From NCBI GenBank assembly GCA_947165465.1, contig CAMVAM010000008.1:1-49040 (forward strand): 49,040 nt of DNA. Reading direction: 5' to 3'. Position numbers and translations under genes: made by a program. The notes under the pieces are model-generated. The model was not told the DNA's origin and searched no databases. It saw nothing but the letters and a program-made list of their open reading frames with translations. This stretch comes from an uncultured Candidatus Saccharibacteria bacterium (lineage in GTDB: Bacteria; Patescibacteriota; Saccharimonadia; Saccharimonadales; Saccharimonadaceae). Below, piece by piece: positions 1 through 8,566 of this stretch. Numbering within the stretch: the stretch's first letter is position 1; every line of letters starts with the position of its first letter.

Positions 1-55
1 GAGCGTCTGATTGTGGTCCAGAAGGTCGTCGGTTCGATCCCGATATCCCACCCCA
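1..55 (+). tRNA. tRNA-His(GTG), 5' truncated by window edge
   Basis: Only the 3' two thirds are present. The anticodon loop at 11-17 carries GTG. The T-arm (28-44) folds, the acceptor 3' strand is at 45-51, and CCA is encoded at 53-55. Position 73 is C, the hallmark of tRNA-His, where it pairs with G-1. The closing pair of the anticodon stem appears to be a mismatch (A-C). The 5' part lies outside the window. Confidence 0.85.
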
Positions 56-62
56 TTAACAA

Positions 63-137
63 GCGGGTATAGTACAGTGGTTAGTATGCAAGTTTTCCAA
101 ACTTGAGATGAGAGTTCGATTCTCTCTACCCGCACCA
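63..137 (+). tRNA. tRNA-Gly(TCC)
   Basis: A full cloverleaf can be drawn. Acceptor strands are GCGGGTA (63-69) and TACCCGC (127-133), the discriminator is A134, and CCA is encoded at 135-137. The anticodon stem CAAGT/ACTTG encloses a loop with anticodon TCC. The T-stem GAGAG/CTCTC is perfect. It sits 7 nt behind tRNA-His, so the two are probably co-transcribed. Its 3' end is echoed twice downstream. Confidence 0.93.
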
Positions 138-302
138 AAGAATGAAAAAATGAGAGCTTGCTCTTATTTTTTTATTCTTGGGAGTGGGGCCGAGAGAAAC
201 CCCTTCTCTCTACCCGCACCAAAGAAAAAAGAAAACAAGAGCTTGCTCTTGTTTTATTTTTTCTTGCCTGTACGGGAAAGCGCGCAGCGCTTACCCGCAC
301 CA
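138..302 (+). repeat. Tandem tRNA-Gly 3'-end copies separated by A/T hairpins
   Basis: The 23 bases at 120-142 (end of tRNA-Gly plus flank) recur exactly at 204-226, and an 11-base acceptor-CCA piece recurs at 292-302. The first copy keeps a T-arm-like stem GAGAG/CTCTC (192-210) with a changed loop. Between the copies lie two long palindromes (about 138-180 and 221-266), both built round AGAGCTTGCTCTT (153-165 and 238-250), with T-rich 3' arms like rho-independent terminators. The layout is tRNA, hairpin, tail, hairpin, tail. It could be stacked attachment sites from repeated integration, or slippage duplication. No coding gene is supported here. Confidence 0.75.
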
Positions 303-305
303 TTT

Positions 306-334
306 TTGTCTTTTTTCCCCTCATGTAGTAAAAT
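306..334 (+). promoter_or_regulatory. Sigma-70-type promoter of the 359 glycosyltransferase
   Basis: A -35 TTGTCT (306-311) is followed after 17 bp by a -10 TAAAAT (329-334). The predicted start leaves a leader of roughly 18 nt with no clear Shine-Dalgarno sequence. Confidence 0.5.
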
Positions 335-358
335 ATATCTAATAAATAGAGTAAAACC

Positions 359-1321
359 ATGGCGAAAAAACTAATCACAATTATCATCCCAGCTTACAAC
401 GAAGAAGAGGCTCTCCCAAAGTGCCTTAGCCGCATTACCAAGCTTATCGATAGTGAAGAAAGCTATGATTTTGAAGTACTCTTAATCGACGACGGTTCAA
501 AGGATAAAACCGTCGAAATCATCAAGAAAAAGCGCACCGAAGACAAGCGCTTTAACTACGTCACTTTCTCTCGCAATTTCGGTAAAGAAATCGCCATCAT
601 GGCTGGCCTCGACTATGCCAAAGGCGATGCTGTGATTTTTATTGACGCCGACCTCCAAGACCCACCGGAAGTTATTCCGAAACTCATCAAGTATTGGGAA
701 GAAGGTTACGACGATGTCTACGCCAAGCGCCGCTCGCGTAAAGGCGAAACCTGGCTGAAGAAGTGGACCTCCAAGATGTACTACCGCGTCCTTCAAAAGA
801 TGTCGAGTGTCGAAATTCAAAAAGACACCGGCGACTTCCGCCTTCTCGACCGTAGATGCGTCAACGCTCTTAAGAAAATGCGCGAGACTTCCCGTAACTC
901 CAAGAGTATGTTTAGCTGGATTGGCTACAAGAAAAAAGAAGTTTTGTACGACCGTGACCCACGTGTCGCAGGGAAGACCAAATGGAAATACGGTCGCCTC
1001 ATCGACCTCGCCATTGATGGCATTACTTCCTTCACCACTTCACCACTTAAAATCGCTACCTACATTGCCATCCCGACCTTCATTATCTTCATCGCCTATT
1101 TTATCTATGCCATTATCAAGGCCATCGTGACTCAAATCCCAGTTCAGGCCTACCAAGCTATCATCCTTCTGATTCTATTCTTCGCCGCCGTTAACATCAT
1201 GCTCTTTGGCATTATCGGCGAATACTTGGGACGTATCTTCAAAGAATCAAAATCTCGCCCTCTTTACTTCGTAGATGAATATAACGGCAAAAAAGAATTA
1301 AACGAGCCAAAAACTAAATAA
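359..1321 (+). CDS. Polyprenyl-phosphate glycosyltransferase, GT2 (DPM1/GtrB-like)
   Basis: Predicted membrane glycosyltransferase that moves a sugar from a nucleotide donor to an undecaprenyl-phosphate-type lipid carrier for envelope glycan assembly. The GT-A domain spans about residues 5-225. PAYNEEE is at 11-17, the DDGS loop at 44-47, and the metal-binding DAD at 96-98 followed by LQDPPEV, as in GtrB/DPM1 relatives. Two membrane helices follow at about 232-258 and 267-290, then a short basic tail. The length of 320 aa is typical for the family. The exact sugar cannot be told from sequence. It has its own promoter and ends 44 bp before argS. Confidence 0.88.
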   Translation: MAKKLITIIIPAYNEEEALPKCLSRITKLIDSEESYDFEVLLIDDGSKDKTVEIIKKKRTEDKRFNYVTFSRNFGKEIAIMAGLDYAKGDAVIFIDADLQDPPEVIPKLIKYWEEGYDDVYAKRRSRKGETWLKKWTSKMYYRVLQKMSSVEIQKDTGDFRLLDRRCVNALKKMRETSRNSKSMFSWIGYKKKEVLYDRDPRVAGKTKWKYGRLIDLAIDGITSFTTSPLKIATYIAIPTFIIFIAYFIYAIIKAIVTQIPVQAYQAIILLILFFAAVNIMLFGIIGEYLGRIFKESKSRPLYFVDEYNGKKELNEPKTK

Positions 1322-1349
1322 GCTTAAGATAGCTAGCTCCGGTGGTTTA

Positions 1350-1358
1350 TGGTATAAT
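1350..1358 (+). promoter_or_regulatory. Extended -10 promoter of argS, leaderless
   Basis: TGG followed by TATAAT (1353-1358) lies exactly 6 nt before the argS ATG at 1365. This predicts transcription starting at the A of the start codon. No Shine-Dalgarno sequence is present. Confidence 0.65.
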
Positions 1359-1364
1359 TTACCC

Positions 1365-3005
1365 ATGAACTATTATAGGGAGCAATTAGAGAAGACTATC
1401 AAAGATTTATATGGCCTTGATTTTGAAGCCGAATTAACGCCCGCCCCAGCCAATATCGACGCGGATTATTCCACGAATGTGGCTCTGAAGCTTGCGAAAG
1501 ACCTTCATAAATCCCCAATGGCCATCGCCGAAGAATTAAAATCCCGTCTGGAAAACGTAGAAATCTCCGCTCCTGGTTTTCTGAATTTTACCATCCCAGA
1601 TGAATCCCTAGTGAAAGAATTAAACAAGTTAGACCAAGATTTCAGCGCTCACGTTTCCTCCGGTGAATTTGCCGGAAAAACCGTCATCTGCGAGTTTTCC
1701 GATCCAAACCCATTTAAGGTTTTACATGTCGGCCACCTCTATACTTCTATCGTTGGTGACTCAATTTCAAGACTATTCGAAAATGCCGGCGCCAAGGTCA
1801 TCCGCGCCAACTTCGGTGGTGATGTCGGGCTTCATGTTGCCAAAACTATGTATGTTTTAAGGCAAAAATCGTTGGACGAGCTCACCATTGACGACATCGC
1901 AAGATGCTATGTCGAAGGTACTGCCCTCTACGACGAAGACGAATCCGCCCACGCTACTATCACCGAACTAAACAAAGAAATCTACAAGATTAATGCCGAA
2001 GACCTTCACGATTCCGACACCGCCAAACTCTACTGGCGTGGCCGTGAACTTTCCTACGATTATTTCAACGATTTCTACGCCAAAATCGGCGTCAAATTTG
2101 ATAAGTATTATCCAGAGTCCACCGTCGCCGCGCTTGGCCTAAAAACTGTAAAAGAGCAACTAGAAAAAGGCGTCTACGAATTAAGTGACGGCGCCACCAT
2201 CTTTAATGGCGAAAAATTCGGCCTTCACACTCGCGTTTTCATCAATAAAGAAGGCGTCCCAACCTACGAAGCCAAAGACGTCGGCCTTATTCTTACTAAA
2301 TGGCAAGATTACCACTTCGATAAGTCCGTCGTCATCACTGGCAGCGAGCAACTTGATTATATGAAAGTTGTCCTTAAATCCATCGAACAATTCGAGCCAG
2401 ACCTTGTAAAAAAGACCAGCCACCTCATTCACGGTCTCGTCAAACTCCCAGGCAACGTCAAAATGTCCTCGAGAAAAGGGAACTTCCTTAAAGCCGTCGA
2501 CGTCCTCGACATGATTAAAGACGAACTAAAAACCGAATATAATTCCGAAGACGAAAAAGTCATCATGGCTGCCACTAAGTATGCCTTTTTGAAGTACAAA
2601 ATGGGCGGCGACATCATCTTTGATCCGAAAGAATCCGTCAAAATGACCGGCAATTCCGGCCCATACCTCCTTTATTCTGCCGTCCGCGCCAAGAAGATTC
2701 TTCAAAAATCCACCAGCAGTGACAAAACTGAGACTCCAGCAACCCTCGAGCCAGCCGAGAAAAACCTTATCAAGAAAATATTGGAATACAAATCTATCCT
2801 CGAAGAAGCTACCGCTGAAATGGCCCCGCACAAAGTCGCGAACTACCTTTACGAACTTGCTCAAGACTTCTCTCGTTTCTATGAAAACTGCCAAGTAAAC
2901 GGCTGCGAAAGAGAAAAAGAGCGTCTGAAAGTCGTCCGAGTTTATCTCGCCACCATGACGCACGGTCTAAACATTCTTGGCATTAACATCCCGGAGGAAA
3001 TGTAA
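1365..3005 (+). CDS. argS: Arginyl-tRNA synthetase
   Basis: Class I aminoacyl-tRNA synthetase that charges tRNA-Arg in the cytoplasm. The N-terminal tRNA-recognition domain covers about 1-100. The HIGH motif appears as HVGHL near residue 121, the KMSKS-like loop as KMSSRKGN near 365, and the C-terminal helical anticodon-binding domain (DALR type) fills 430-546. The length of 546 aa is normal. The first ATG is placed by a -10 box 6 nt upstream. The stop codon overlaps the start of orn by one base, so the two genes form an operon. The coding region also shows long open frames on the other strand, which are shadows. Confidence 0.96.
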   Translation: MNYYREQLEKTIKDLYGLDFEAELTPAPANIDADYSTNVALKLAKDLHKSPMAIAEELKSRLENVEISAPGFLNFTIPDESLVKELNKLDQDFSAHVSSGEFAGKTVICEFSDPNPFKVLHVGHLYTSIVGDSISRLFENAGAKVIRANFGGDVGLHVAKTMYVLRQKSLDELTIDDIARCYVEGTALYDEDESAHATITELNKEIYKINAEDLHDSDTAKLYWRGRELSYDYFNDFYAKIGVKFDKYYPESTVAALGLKTVKEQLEKGVYELSDGATIFNGEKFGLHTRVFINKEGVPTYEAKDVGLILTKWQDYHFDKSVVITGSEQLDYMKVVLKSIEQFEPDLVKKTSHLIHGLVKLPGNVKMSSRKGNFLKAVDVLDMIKDELKTEYNSEDEKVIMAATKYAFLKYKMGGDIIFDPKESVKMTGNSGPYLLYSAVRAKKILQKSTSSDKTETPATLEPAEKNLIKKILEYKSILEEATAEMAPHKVANYLYELAQDFSRFYENCQVNGCEREKERLKVVRVYLATMTHGLNILGINIPEEM

Positions 3006-3532
3006 TGAAAAAAGCTAAACTACTTTGGATTGATCTCGAAATGACCGGTCTCGACCCGGAAAAAGACCGCATACTAGAAGTCGCCGCTATCGCGACCGAC
3101 ATGGAATTAAACGAAATCGGAAACATGGAAGCTGTCGTTAGAGTCGACGAAGACCTCATGAAATCCCGCATGGTCGGTGAATTCTGGGAAAAGAACAAAA
3201 AGAGCTACGACGCCCTTTTTGCTCAAAACGCCTCTGGCGAAGATGTGGGAGCAGTTGAAAAGAAAATTCTCGAATTCCTCGATAAAAACTTCGGCGCAGA
3301 AATTTATCTCGCCGGCAATTCCATTCACCAAGACCGCAAATTCATCGAAAGGGAAATGCCAGAACTAAATAAGCGTCTGCACTATCGTATGCTCGACGTT
3401 TCCGCCTGGAAGATTTACTTTGAAAACGCACTGAATAAGAAATTTATTAAGCCGGACAATCACCGCGCCCTCGAAGATATCAAGGGCTCAATCGAAGAAT
3501 TTAAATGGTATTTATCATTCATTAAGAAGTAG
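3005..3532 (+). CDS. orn: Oligoribonuclease
   Basis: DEDDh 3'-5' exoribonuclease that degrades 2-5 nt RNA pieces, including pGpG from cyclic-di-GMP turnover. The Exo I motif carries D10 and E12 (in IDLEMTGLD), and the later D and H/D motifs sit in the middle and near HRALEDI at the C-terminal end. At 175 aa it matches the usual 180 aa length. Its ATG overlaps the argS stop by one base, indicating translational coupling. The next gene starts 5 bp after its stop. Confidence 0.94.
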   Translation: MKKAKLLWIDLEMTGLDPEKDRILEVAAIATDMELNEIGNMEAVVRVDEDLMKSRMVGEFWEKNKKSYDALFAQNASGEDVGAVEKKILEFLDKNFGAEIYLAGNSIHQDRKFIEREMPELNKRLHYRMLDVSAWKIYFENALNKKFIKPDNHRALEDIKGSIEEFKWYLSFIKK

Positions 3533-3537
3533 GGAAT

Positions 3538-3816
3538 ATGGATATTAAAAACGTCACCGGCATCGGCCCATACGAATTAAAAACCGAAGAAAACCGTGAA
3601 CTATATTTTAAAGACGAAAAAGTCTTTCTTGTTAAAAACAAGAACACCATCGAAGTCCGCACGGACCATGAACTTAGCAAACTCCTGAAAGAAAAATACG
3701 AATCCGTCATGGAATCGCGTTATTTTGGTCGTGGTGGCATTGAAATCGTTCTCGCCGGCCAACTCTCAACCAGCGAACTAGAAGATCTCGTCCGCTTAAG
3801 TTACAATCTTAGCTAA
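3538..3816 (+). CDS. YjbR/MmcQ-like small protein
   Basis: A 92 aa protein. The C-terminal half (a charged helix, then a segment ending in EDLVRLSYNLS) resembles the end of the MmcQ/YjbR family, whose members close with a similar Ser-Tyr motif. The N-terminal part matches the lysine-rich strands of that fold but is short; typical members are about 110-120 aa. MmcQ/YjbR proteins have a CyaY-like fold and are often called DNA-binding, without a firm role. It is the third gene of the argS-orn operon and converges on the acyltransferase gene, overlapping its end by 4 bp. Confidence 0.6.
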   Translation: MDIKNVTGIGPYELKTEENRELYFKDEKVFLVKNKNTIEVRTDHELSKLLKEKYESVMESRYFGRGGIEIVLAGQLSTSELEDLVRLSYNLS

Positions 3817-4874
3817 ACTAGATAATCTTTAACTAACGGAATCTTGTTCAGCACTGCTGAAATTGTTAATGATATCGCGAAAATAATAATCGCAATTAGT
3901 GGCACTGATAAAACTGGGTTTAACGATAATGAATTGAAGTTTAGGAAATGATCAAGCATATATAGTATTAAAAGATGAATTAGATATGCTCCAAAACTAC
4001 AATTTGATAAGAACAATAACATCTTCTCTTTCTTTTTGTTTTTAAATGGTTTGTTTAAATGTAATTTAGCGAAAACAAACACAGCGACACTCATTAATAA
4101 CACATTCACGGTTAAATTATCATAATAATCCGAAACCGGTTTGCCTTGCCTGAGTGAGACGAATAGCGAGAATAGTATTGTAAATAGTGCGCCGGCTATC
4201 CCAAGCACGTAAAGCCAGACTTCTTTTCTTTTCTCGATTCTCGTCGTGTTTAATAAATATCCGAGCACAAAGTATCCGGAATAACCAATCACAAAATTCA
4301 TCTTTAATGCCGTCGACACGCTTTCAATTAAACTTGCCGGCATTTCTGCTTTAAGACCAATGATATTAACTAACTCTGGCACCAAGAATGAAAACACAAA
4401 AGCAAGCGCTACAAAATACCACGCTAGCTTTCTATTCTCGACAATCTTCTTAAGAAGTGGACTAATCATATAAAGCCCGATAATCATATATATAAACCAT
4501 AAATGTGCGTGCCCATTCACTACCGCAATTAAAAAGTCTTCGCTAGATGTAATCTCATTCGTCACGAATCTTTGCCACAAAGCATAAATAATAGACCAAA
4601 AGAACAGAGCAACGACAAGTCTCAAGATATTTTTCTTAAAAATCTTTTTAATCTGATGCTCTTTTCCAAGAAAAAGTGCTCCACTTATCATTACAAATAC
4701 CGGCACACCCCATCTCATCAAACTATCAAATACATTAAATGTTTGCCATTCAAATGTATTTGCAGGTGTGAAATACCAGTTTTGCGCTGCCACGTGGAAC
4801 ACCATCACCGCAAACATCGCGAACAATCTAAGATAATCAAAATAGACAATTCTGGTTTGCGCCGAGTCTTTCAC
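3813..4874 (-). CDS. Integral membrane acyltransferase (acyltransferase family 3)
   Basis: Predicted multi-pass enzyme transferring acyl groups (often acetyl) to cell-surface glycans, like OatA or exopolysaccharide O-acetyltransferases. The N-terminal segment has FDYLRLFAMFAVMVFH, with the conserved Arg and His of the family near residues 15-25. About ten hydrophobic helices follow through residue 350. There is no C-terminal SGNH domain. The start codon is GTG, 3 nt after the mscL stop, so translation is probably coupled to mscL. The acceptor is unknown. Confidence 0.85.
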   Translation of the reverse strand: MKDSAQTRIVYFDYLRLFAMFAVMVFHVAAQNWYFTPANTFEWQTFNVFDSLMRWGVPVFVMISGALFLGKEHQIKKIFKKNILRLVVALFFWSIIYALWQRFVTNEITSSEDFLIAVVNGHAHLWFIYMIIGLYMISPLLKKIVENRKLAWYFVALAFVFSFLVPELVNIIGLKAEMPASLIESVSTALKMNFVIGYSGYFVLGYLLNTTRIEKRKEVWLYVLGIAGALFTILFSLFVSLRQGKPVSDYYDNLTVNVLLMSVAVFVFAKLHLNKPFKNKKKEKMLLFLSNCSFGAYLIHLLILYMLDHFLNFNSLSLNPVLSVPLIAIIIFAISLTISAVLNKIPLVKDYLV

Positions 4875-4877
4875 GAA

Positions 4878-5288
4878 TTACTTCTCTTCTTTTTTAGCTT
4901 CTTTCTCTTCACGATGGCGGTTAAGTCTATTCATCGCCTTCACAATGAGGAAGATCACCCATGCAATGATGAGGAATTGAATCACGTTCTGGATAAAGCT
5001 ACCATAACGAATCACTGCTTCATCGCCCGTGCCAAAGAAATTTGGAATCGTAATGACGAGACCAGTAAAATCAACACCACCGGCAATCAAACCAACAATT
5101 GGCATCACGATGTCATTTACCAGGGAATTAACAATTGCTGTAAAAGCACCACCTACGGCGACACCTACAGCGAGTTCTACCACCGAACCGCGATTAATAA
5201 ATTCGATAAATTCTTTCTTAAACCCGGAACTCTTCTCATGTGCTGCGCGCAATTTTTCTTTTGCCTTCTCAGATTTCTTTTCTGCCAT
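4878..5288 (-). CDS. mscL: Large-conductance mechanosensitive channel MscL
   Basis: Homopentameric stretch-activated channel that vents solutes during hypo-osmotic shock. The N-terminal [20 protein letters not shown] segment (about 23-42) is the S1/TM1 signature. TM1 runs to about residue 65 and TM2 is at about 92-115. The charged C-terminal bundle is Lys/Glu-rich. Length 136 aa is typical. An unusual feature is the very charged extra N-terminus (about 20 residues) before S1. A GAAAGGAG ribosome site lies just upstream. It is cotranscribed with the acyltransferase. Confidence 0.95.
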   Translation of the reverse strand: MAEKKSEKAKEKLRAAHEKSSGFKKEFIEFINRGSVVELAVGVAVGGAFTAIVNSLVNDIVMPIVGLIAGGVDFTGLVITIPNFFGTGDEAVIRYGSFIQNVIQFLIIAWVIFLIVKAMNRLNRHREEKEAKKEEK

Positions 5289-5299
5289 TTGGCTCCTTT

Positions 5300-5914
5300 C
5301 TACTTTGTTTCTGAGTAATTATTAAATAGTTCGTATAGATTTCCTAAGCTTTCGTATGGTGTGCCAAGAATCTCTTTTAGCGACTGATCTGAAGTCGCCC
5401 TATTGATGGCCTCCATTTCGGCTTGAAGTAAGGAAATCTCATACACCATTTTATGCGCAAAAATCCGATCTAGCATTCCATTGATTTTTGCTTCAAATAA
5501 TTCATCATGCAAAGTCTGTTGTGCAGTTTCGGCTTTTGATTTTGCCTTTTTCGATTCCGAGCCACTCTTGTAAGAGTATTTAGTCTTCATGTAATCAACT
5601 AGGCTACTATCAAAATTTGTGAGCACTGTATTAAAAGATGCAGCGTTCGCTCTTAAAGATGTGTCCTTAATATACTTTTGAAAATTCTTAACCTCAGCGC
5701 TCGTACCGTCAGCATGCAGTTTTAGCGTAATCGCTAAATCTTTCACGCTTTTTTTATTGCCGGAAACAATCGAGCCAAAGATAATAATACCAATTACTGC
5801 GACCACGCCAATCAGCACGAACTTCATAATCGGGGAAGCGAAAATGCTCGGTTTTGGTGCTTTTGGTGGCCTAACATTATTAGAGATTTGCGAGAGATAC
5901 TCTTGTTGGTTCAT
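5300..5914 (-). CDS. Hypothetical single-pass membrane protein
   Basis: A 204 aa protein of unknown function. Residues 1-25 are Pro/Lys-rich and cytoplasmic, a membrane helix lies at about 28-50 ([19 protein letters not shown]), and the remaining 150 residues are a helical, charged domain rich in Lys, Ser and Leu with no recognised motif. The ATG is fixed by a -10 box 6 nt upstream inside a perfect palindrome shared with the dnaG promoter. It is followed by mscL after 11 bp and may head that operon. Conserved CPR membrane protein is the best label. Confidence 0.7.
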   Translation of the reverse strand: MNQQEYLSQISNNVRPPKAPKPSIFASPIMKFVLIGVVAVIGIIIFGSIVSGNKKSVKDLAITLKLHADGTSAEVKNFQKYIKDTSLRANAASFNTVLTNFDSSLVDYMKTKYSYKSGSESKKAKSKAETAQQTLHDELFEAKINGMLDRIFAHKMVYEISLLQAEMEAINRATSDQSLKEILGTPYESLGNLYELFNNYSETK

Positions 5915-5932
5915 GCTATAATTATAGCATGA
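5911..5932. promoter_or_regulatory. Perfect 22-bp palindrome holding two divergent leaderless promoters
   Basis: The 22 bases are identical to their reverse complement. They contain TGC-TATAAT on the plus strand (-10 at 5917-5922) and the same on the minus strand (5926-5921); the two -10 boxes overlap by 2 bp. Each lies exactly 6 nt before an ATG: dnaG at 5929 and the membrane protein at 5914. Both ATGs are part of the palindrome. Confidence 0.75.
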
Positions 5933-7563
5933 ACGATGCGAAGGAGGAAATTAAATCTCGGCTTAGCATTGAAGATGTGGTTGGGCGTTATGTGGAGCTG
6001 AAACGAGCCGGCCGAAACTTAAAAGGCCGTTCGCCTTGGGGAGTAGACAAAACTCCGAGTTTTATGGTTTCACCGGAAAAAGGAATCTGGCATGATTTTT
6101 CCGCCAACAAAGGCGGTGATATTTTCACCTTCATCATGGAAATCGAAGGCATCGGGTTTAAAGACGCTATGGAAAAACTTGCCACCGAAGCCGGTGTAGA
6201 TTTATCCAAATATCGTGGTGGCGACGCAAACGTTACCAAACGCAAAGTCCGCGCTAAAGAAGCTCTCGACCTCGCTACGCGTTTTTACCAAGCCTGTCTC
6301 GCTCGTGACAAAAAAGTTTGCGAATACGTTTTTTACAAACGAAACCTCAACCGTAATACTGTTAAAGAATTCAAAATCGGTTATTCACCGGCTAGTGGCA
6401 AAGCCCTCTATGATGCGCTGAAAAAACGTGGCTTTTCTGACCAAGAATTAAAGGATGCCGGACTTCTTAACCAATACGGCAAAGACATGTTTAGAGACCG
6501 CATGATGATTCCGTTCATCGATACTACCGGCAACATCATCGGTTTTACCGCCCGCATTGTCGGCCAAGGTGAACCAAAATATTTGAACACCCAGGACACT
6601 ATTCTCTTCAACAAGTCTCGTTTCATCTTCGGGCTTCATAATGCCAAAGAGGCCATCAGGAGAAGTGGCTATGTTGTAATTGTCGAAGGCAACATGGATG
6701 TGATTTCGTCTCATCAGGCTGGCGTCAAAGAAGCCGTCGCGACTTCCGGCACCGCCATGACCGAACAACAATTAAAAGCACTCGCAAATCTCACTTCGGA
6801 TATTCGCCTCGCTTATGATGGCGATGCAGCCGGCATTAAGGCTACCGAGCGCGCCATTATGATTGCCGGAGACCTCGGTATCGACCTCACCGTTATTTCC
6901 GACTATCATGGCGCCAAAGATCCGGACGAGCTCATCCAAAAAGATCCAGCCCTTTGGCAACAAGCCGTCGAAGAACGCGTTCCGGCTGTCGACTGGCTCC
7001 TGAATAAATATGAAGAAAACTTGAACCTCCGTCTCGCTCCAGACAAGAAAAAGTATTCCGATGTTGCTCTAAAACTTCTTGGCTACATTAAAGACGAAGT
7101 CGAGCGCGCCACCTACGAAGAAAAGGTCGCAAAAAAGCTCGGCATTGAAGTTGAAATTCTCCGTGAAAAAGGGAAACGCCTAGACGATAAACTAAAAGAA
7201 GCCAACGAACATAAATTCTTAAAGAAGCCAAAGACTACTGTCATCCCAAACCACATTCAGAAACTAGAAGACAGCCTACTTGCCTTAAAGCTCTTTGGTG
7301 GCGTCACAAAAACGAAAATCCCTCTAGAAGTTCCGGAAGATGAAACCAGAATCAGCGAACTAGAGCTCATCTTTACCGCAAATCACGAGAATGTTAAAGA
7401 ACCAAACTACGAAAGGGAAGCTGCCGACCTCATGGCTCGCTACAATGCCGAAGTAAGAACCGCTCGCATCAAAGAATTGAACGAAAAACTAGCCAGTCTA
7501 GACGATTCATCCGATGAATATTTGCGGGTCCTGCAAGAGATTACTGACTTGCAAAAATCTTAA
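5929..7563 (+). CDS. dnaG: DNA primase DnaG with degenerate zinc domain
   Basis: Makes RNA primers for replication. The N-terminal domain keeps the fold context (GRSPWGVDKTPSF, then HDFSANKGGD) but the four Zn ligands of the usual CPFH...CxxC are replaced by S35, G38, D56 and A59. The TOPRIM catalytic core is intact, with EGNMD near 252 and YDGDAAG near 297. The C-terminal DnaB-interaction region runs to 544, somewhat short of the usual about 600 aa. It is expressed from a leaderless divergent promoter, and rpoD follows after 21 bp. Loss of the zinc site is read directly; its effect on template recognition is inference. Confidence 0.94.
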   Translation: MNDAKEEIKSRLSIEDVVGRYVELKRAGRNLKGRSPWGVDKTPSFMVSPEKGIWHDFSANKGGDIFTFIMEIEGIGFKDAMEKLATEAGVDLSKYRGGDANVTKRKVRAKEALDLATRFYQACLARDKKVCEYVFYKRNLNRNTVKEFKIGYSPASGKALYDALKKRGFSDQELKDAGLLNQYGKDMFRDRMMIPFIDTTGNIIGFTARIVGQGEPKYLNTQDTILFNKSRFIFGLHNAKEAIRRSGYVVIVEGNMDVISSHQAGVKEAVATSGTAMTEQQLKALANLTSDIRLAYDGDAAGIKATERAIMIAGDLGIDLTVISDYHGAKDPDELIQKDPALWQQAVEERVPAVDWLLNKYEENLNLRLAPDKKKYSDVALKLLGYIKDEVERATYEEKVAKKLGIEVEILREKGKRLDDKLKEANEHKFLKKPKTTVIPNHIQKLEDSLLALKLFGGVTKTKIPLEVPEDETRISELELIFTANHENVKEPNYEREAADLMARYNAEVRTARIKELNEKLASLDDSSDEYLRVLQEITDLQKS

Positions 7564-7571
7564 AACTAGTC

Positions 7572-7577
7572 TATACT
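7572..7577 (+). promoter_or_regulatory. -10 box of rpoD (TATACT), leaderless
   Basis: TATACT ends 7 nt before the rpoD ATG (7585) in the 21-bp gap after dnaG. No Shine-Dalgarno sequence is visible, so rpoD may have a leaderless transcript in addition to dnaG read-through. Confidence 0.45.
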
Positions 7578-7584
7578 TTATTCA

Positions 7585-8559
7585 ATGAATTCTAATAGTG
7601 ATGATATTTTGAATCCGAGTGATTTATCACTCGACTTTGACGAGCCTGAATCTTCTGATCTTGAAGATGAAGAAGAGTTCTCTGATGAGGACCTCGCCAT
7701 TACTGCCGAAAATGTGGATGCATTTGCGGACGACTCCGTTCGTCTCTACCTCCGCGAAATCGGTAAAATCCCGCTACTGACTCCAGAAGAAGAAGCCGAC
7801 CTTGCTCAGCGCATCGTTAAAGGTGATAAAAAAGCCAAGGACAAAATGGTCGAATCCAACATGCGTCTCGTCGTTTCCATCGCCAAGCGTTATGGTGGCC
7901 GTGGCCTCGATTTTCTCGATTTAATCCAAGAAGGTAATACCGGCCTCCTCCGTGCCGTTGAAAAATTCGACCCAGAAAAAGGGTTTAAATTCTCGACCTA
8001 CGCCACTTGGTGGGTCCGTCAAGCTATTACCCGTGCCATCGCCGATCAAGCTCGTACTATTCGTATTCCTGTTCACATGGTTGAAACCATCAACAAAGTC
8101 CTTCGTACTACCCGTAAACTCACTTCCGAATTAAACCGTGAGCCGACCAATGAAGAAATCGCGAAAGAGCTCGATATGGAGCCAGAAAAAGTCGATTATG
8201 TCATGCGCATTAAGCAGGACATTGCATCTCTCGATGCTTCCGTCGGACGTGAAGGTGACGACGAAGATTCCGTACTTGGTGATTTTGTCGAAGACGAAGA
8301 ACGCGACTCTCCAGAAGACTCCGCTGCCAACCAGATTTTGAAGGAACAATTATCCGAAATCATCGCCACCCTCACTGATAGGGAACAAAAAATCATTCGC
8401 CTCCGCTTTGGTATTGGCGGTGGTCGTCCACACACTTTGGAAGAAGTTGGTAACGAATTTGATGTCACTCGCGAACGCATTCGCCAGATTGAGGCCAAAG
8501 CCCTCTCGAAACTTCGCAAGAATAAAGACACCAAAAAACTACACGAGTATTTAAAATAG
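7585..8559 (+). CDS. rpoD: Primary RNA polymerase sigma factor (sigma-70/RpoD)
   Basis: Housekeeping sigma factor. An acidic N-terminus (1-45, Asp/Glu-rich) replaces a full region 1.1. Region 1.2 begins near [14 protein letters not shown] (about 52). Region 2 spans about 90-175, with [12 protein letters not shown], the [14 protein letters not shown] -10-reading helix and RTIRIPVH. Region 3 follows, and region 4 has the helix-turn-helix [18 protein letters not shown] near 290-310. Length 324 aa is short, as in other compact primary sigmas. The dnaG-rpoD order is the classical macromolecular synthesis arrangement, but rpsU is elsewhere (20554). Confidence 0.95.
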   Translation: MNSNSDDILNPSDLSLDFDEPESSDLEDEEEFSDEDLAITAENVDAFADDSVRLYLREIGKIPLLTPEEEADLAQRIVKGDKKAKDKMVESNMRLVVSIAKRYGGRGLDFLDLIQEGNTGLLRAVEKFDPEKGFKFSTYATWWVRQAITRAIADQARTIRIPVHMVETINKVLRTTRKLTSELNREPTNEEIAKELDMEPEKVDYVMRIKQDIASLDASVGREGDDEDSVLGDFVEDEERDSPEDSAANQILKEQLSEIIATLTDREQKIIRLRFGIGGGRPHTLEEVGNEFDVTRERIRQIEAKALSKLRKNKDTKKLHEYLK

Positions 8560-8566
8560 GAGGTAT

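Noticed and set aside
2526-2963. Long open frame on the minus strand inside argS
   Set aside because: Shadow of argS codon bias; no ribosome site, promoter or recognisable protein.
4786-4806. CACGTG-centred site resembling parS near parAB
   Set aside because: Only the core and one half-arm match the parS consensus and it lies inside the acyltransferase gene. Another CACGTG at about 36988 in relA/spoT is no better.
4572-5318. Long plus-strand open frame opposite the acyltransferase and mscL
   Set aside because: The product is Cys/His/Asn-rich with no domain, and the opposite frames are clear known genes.
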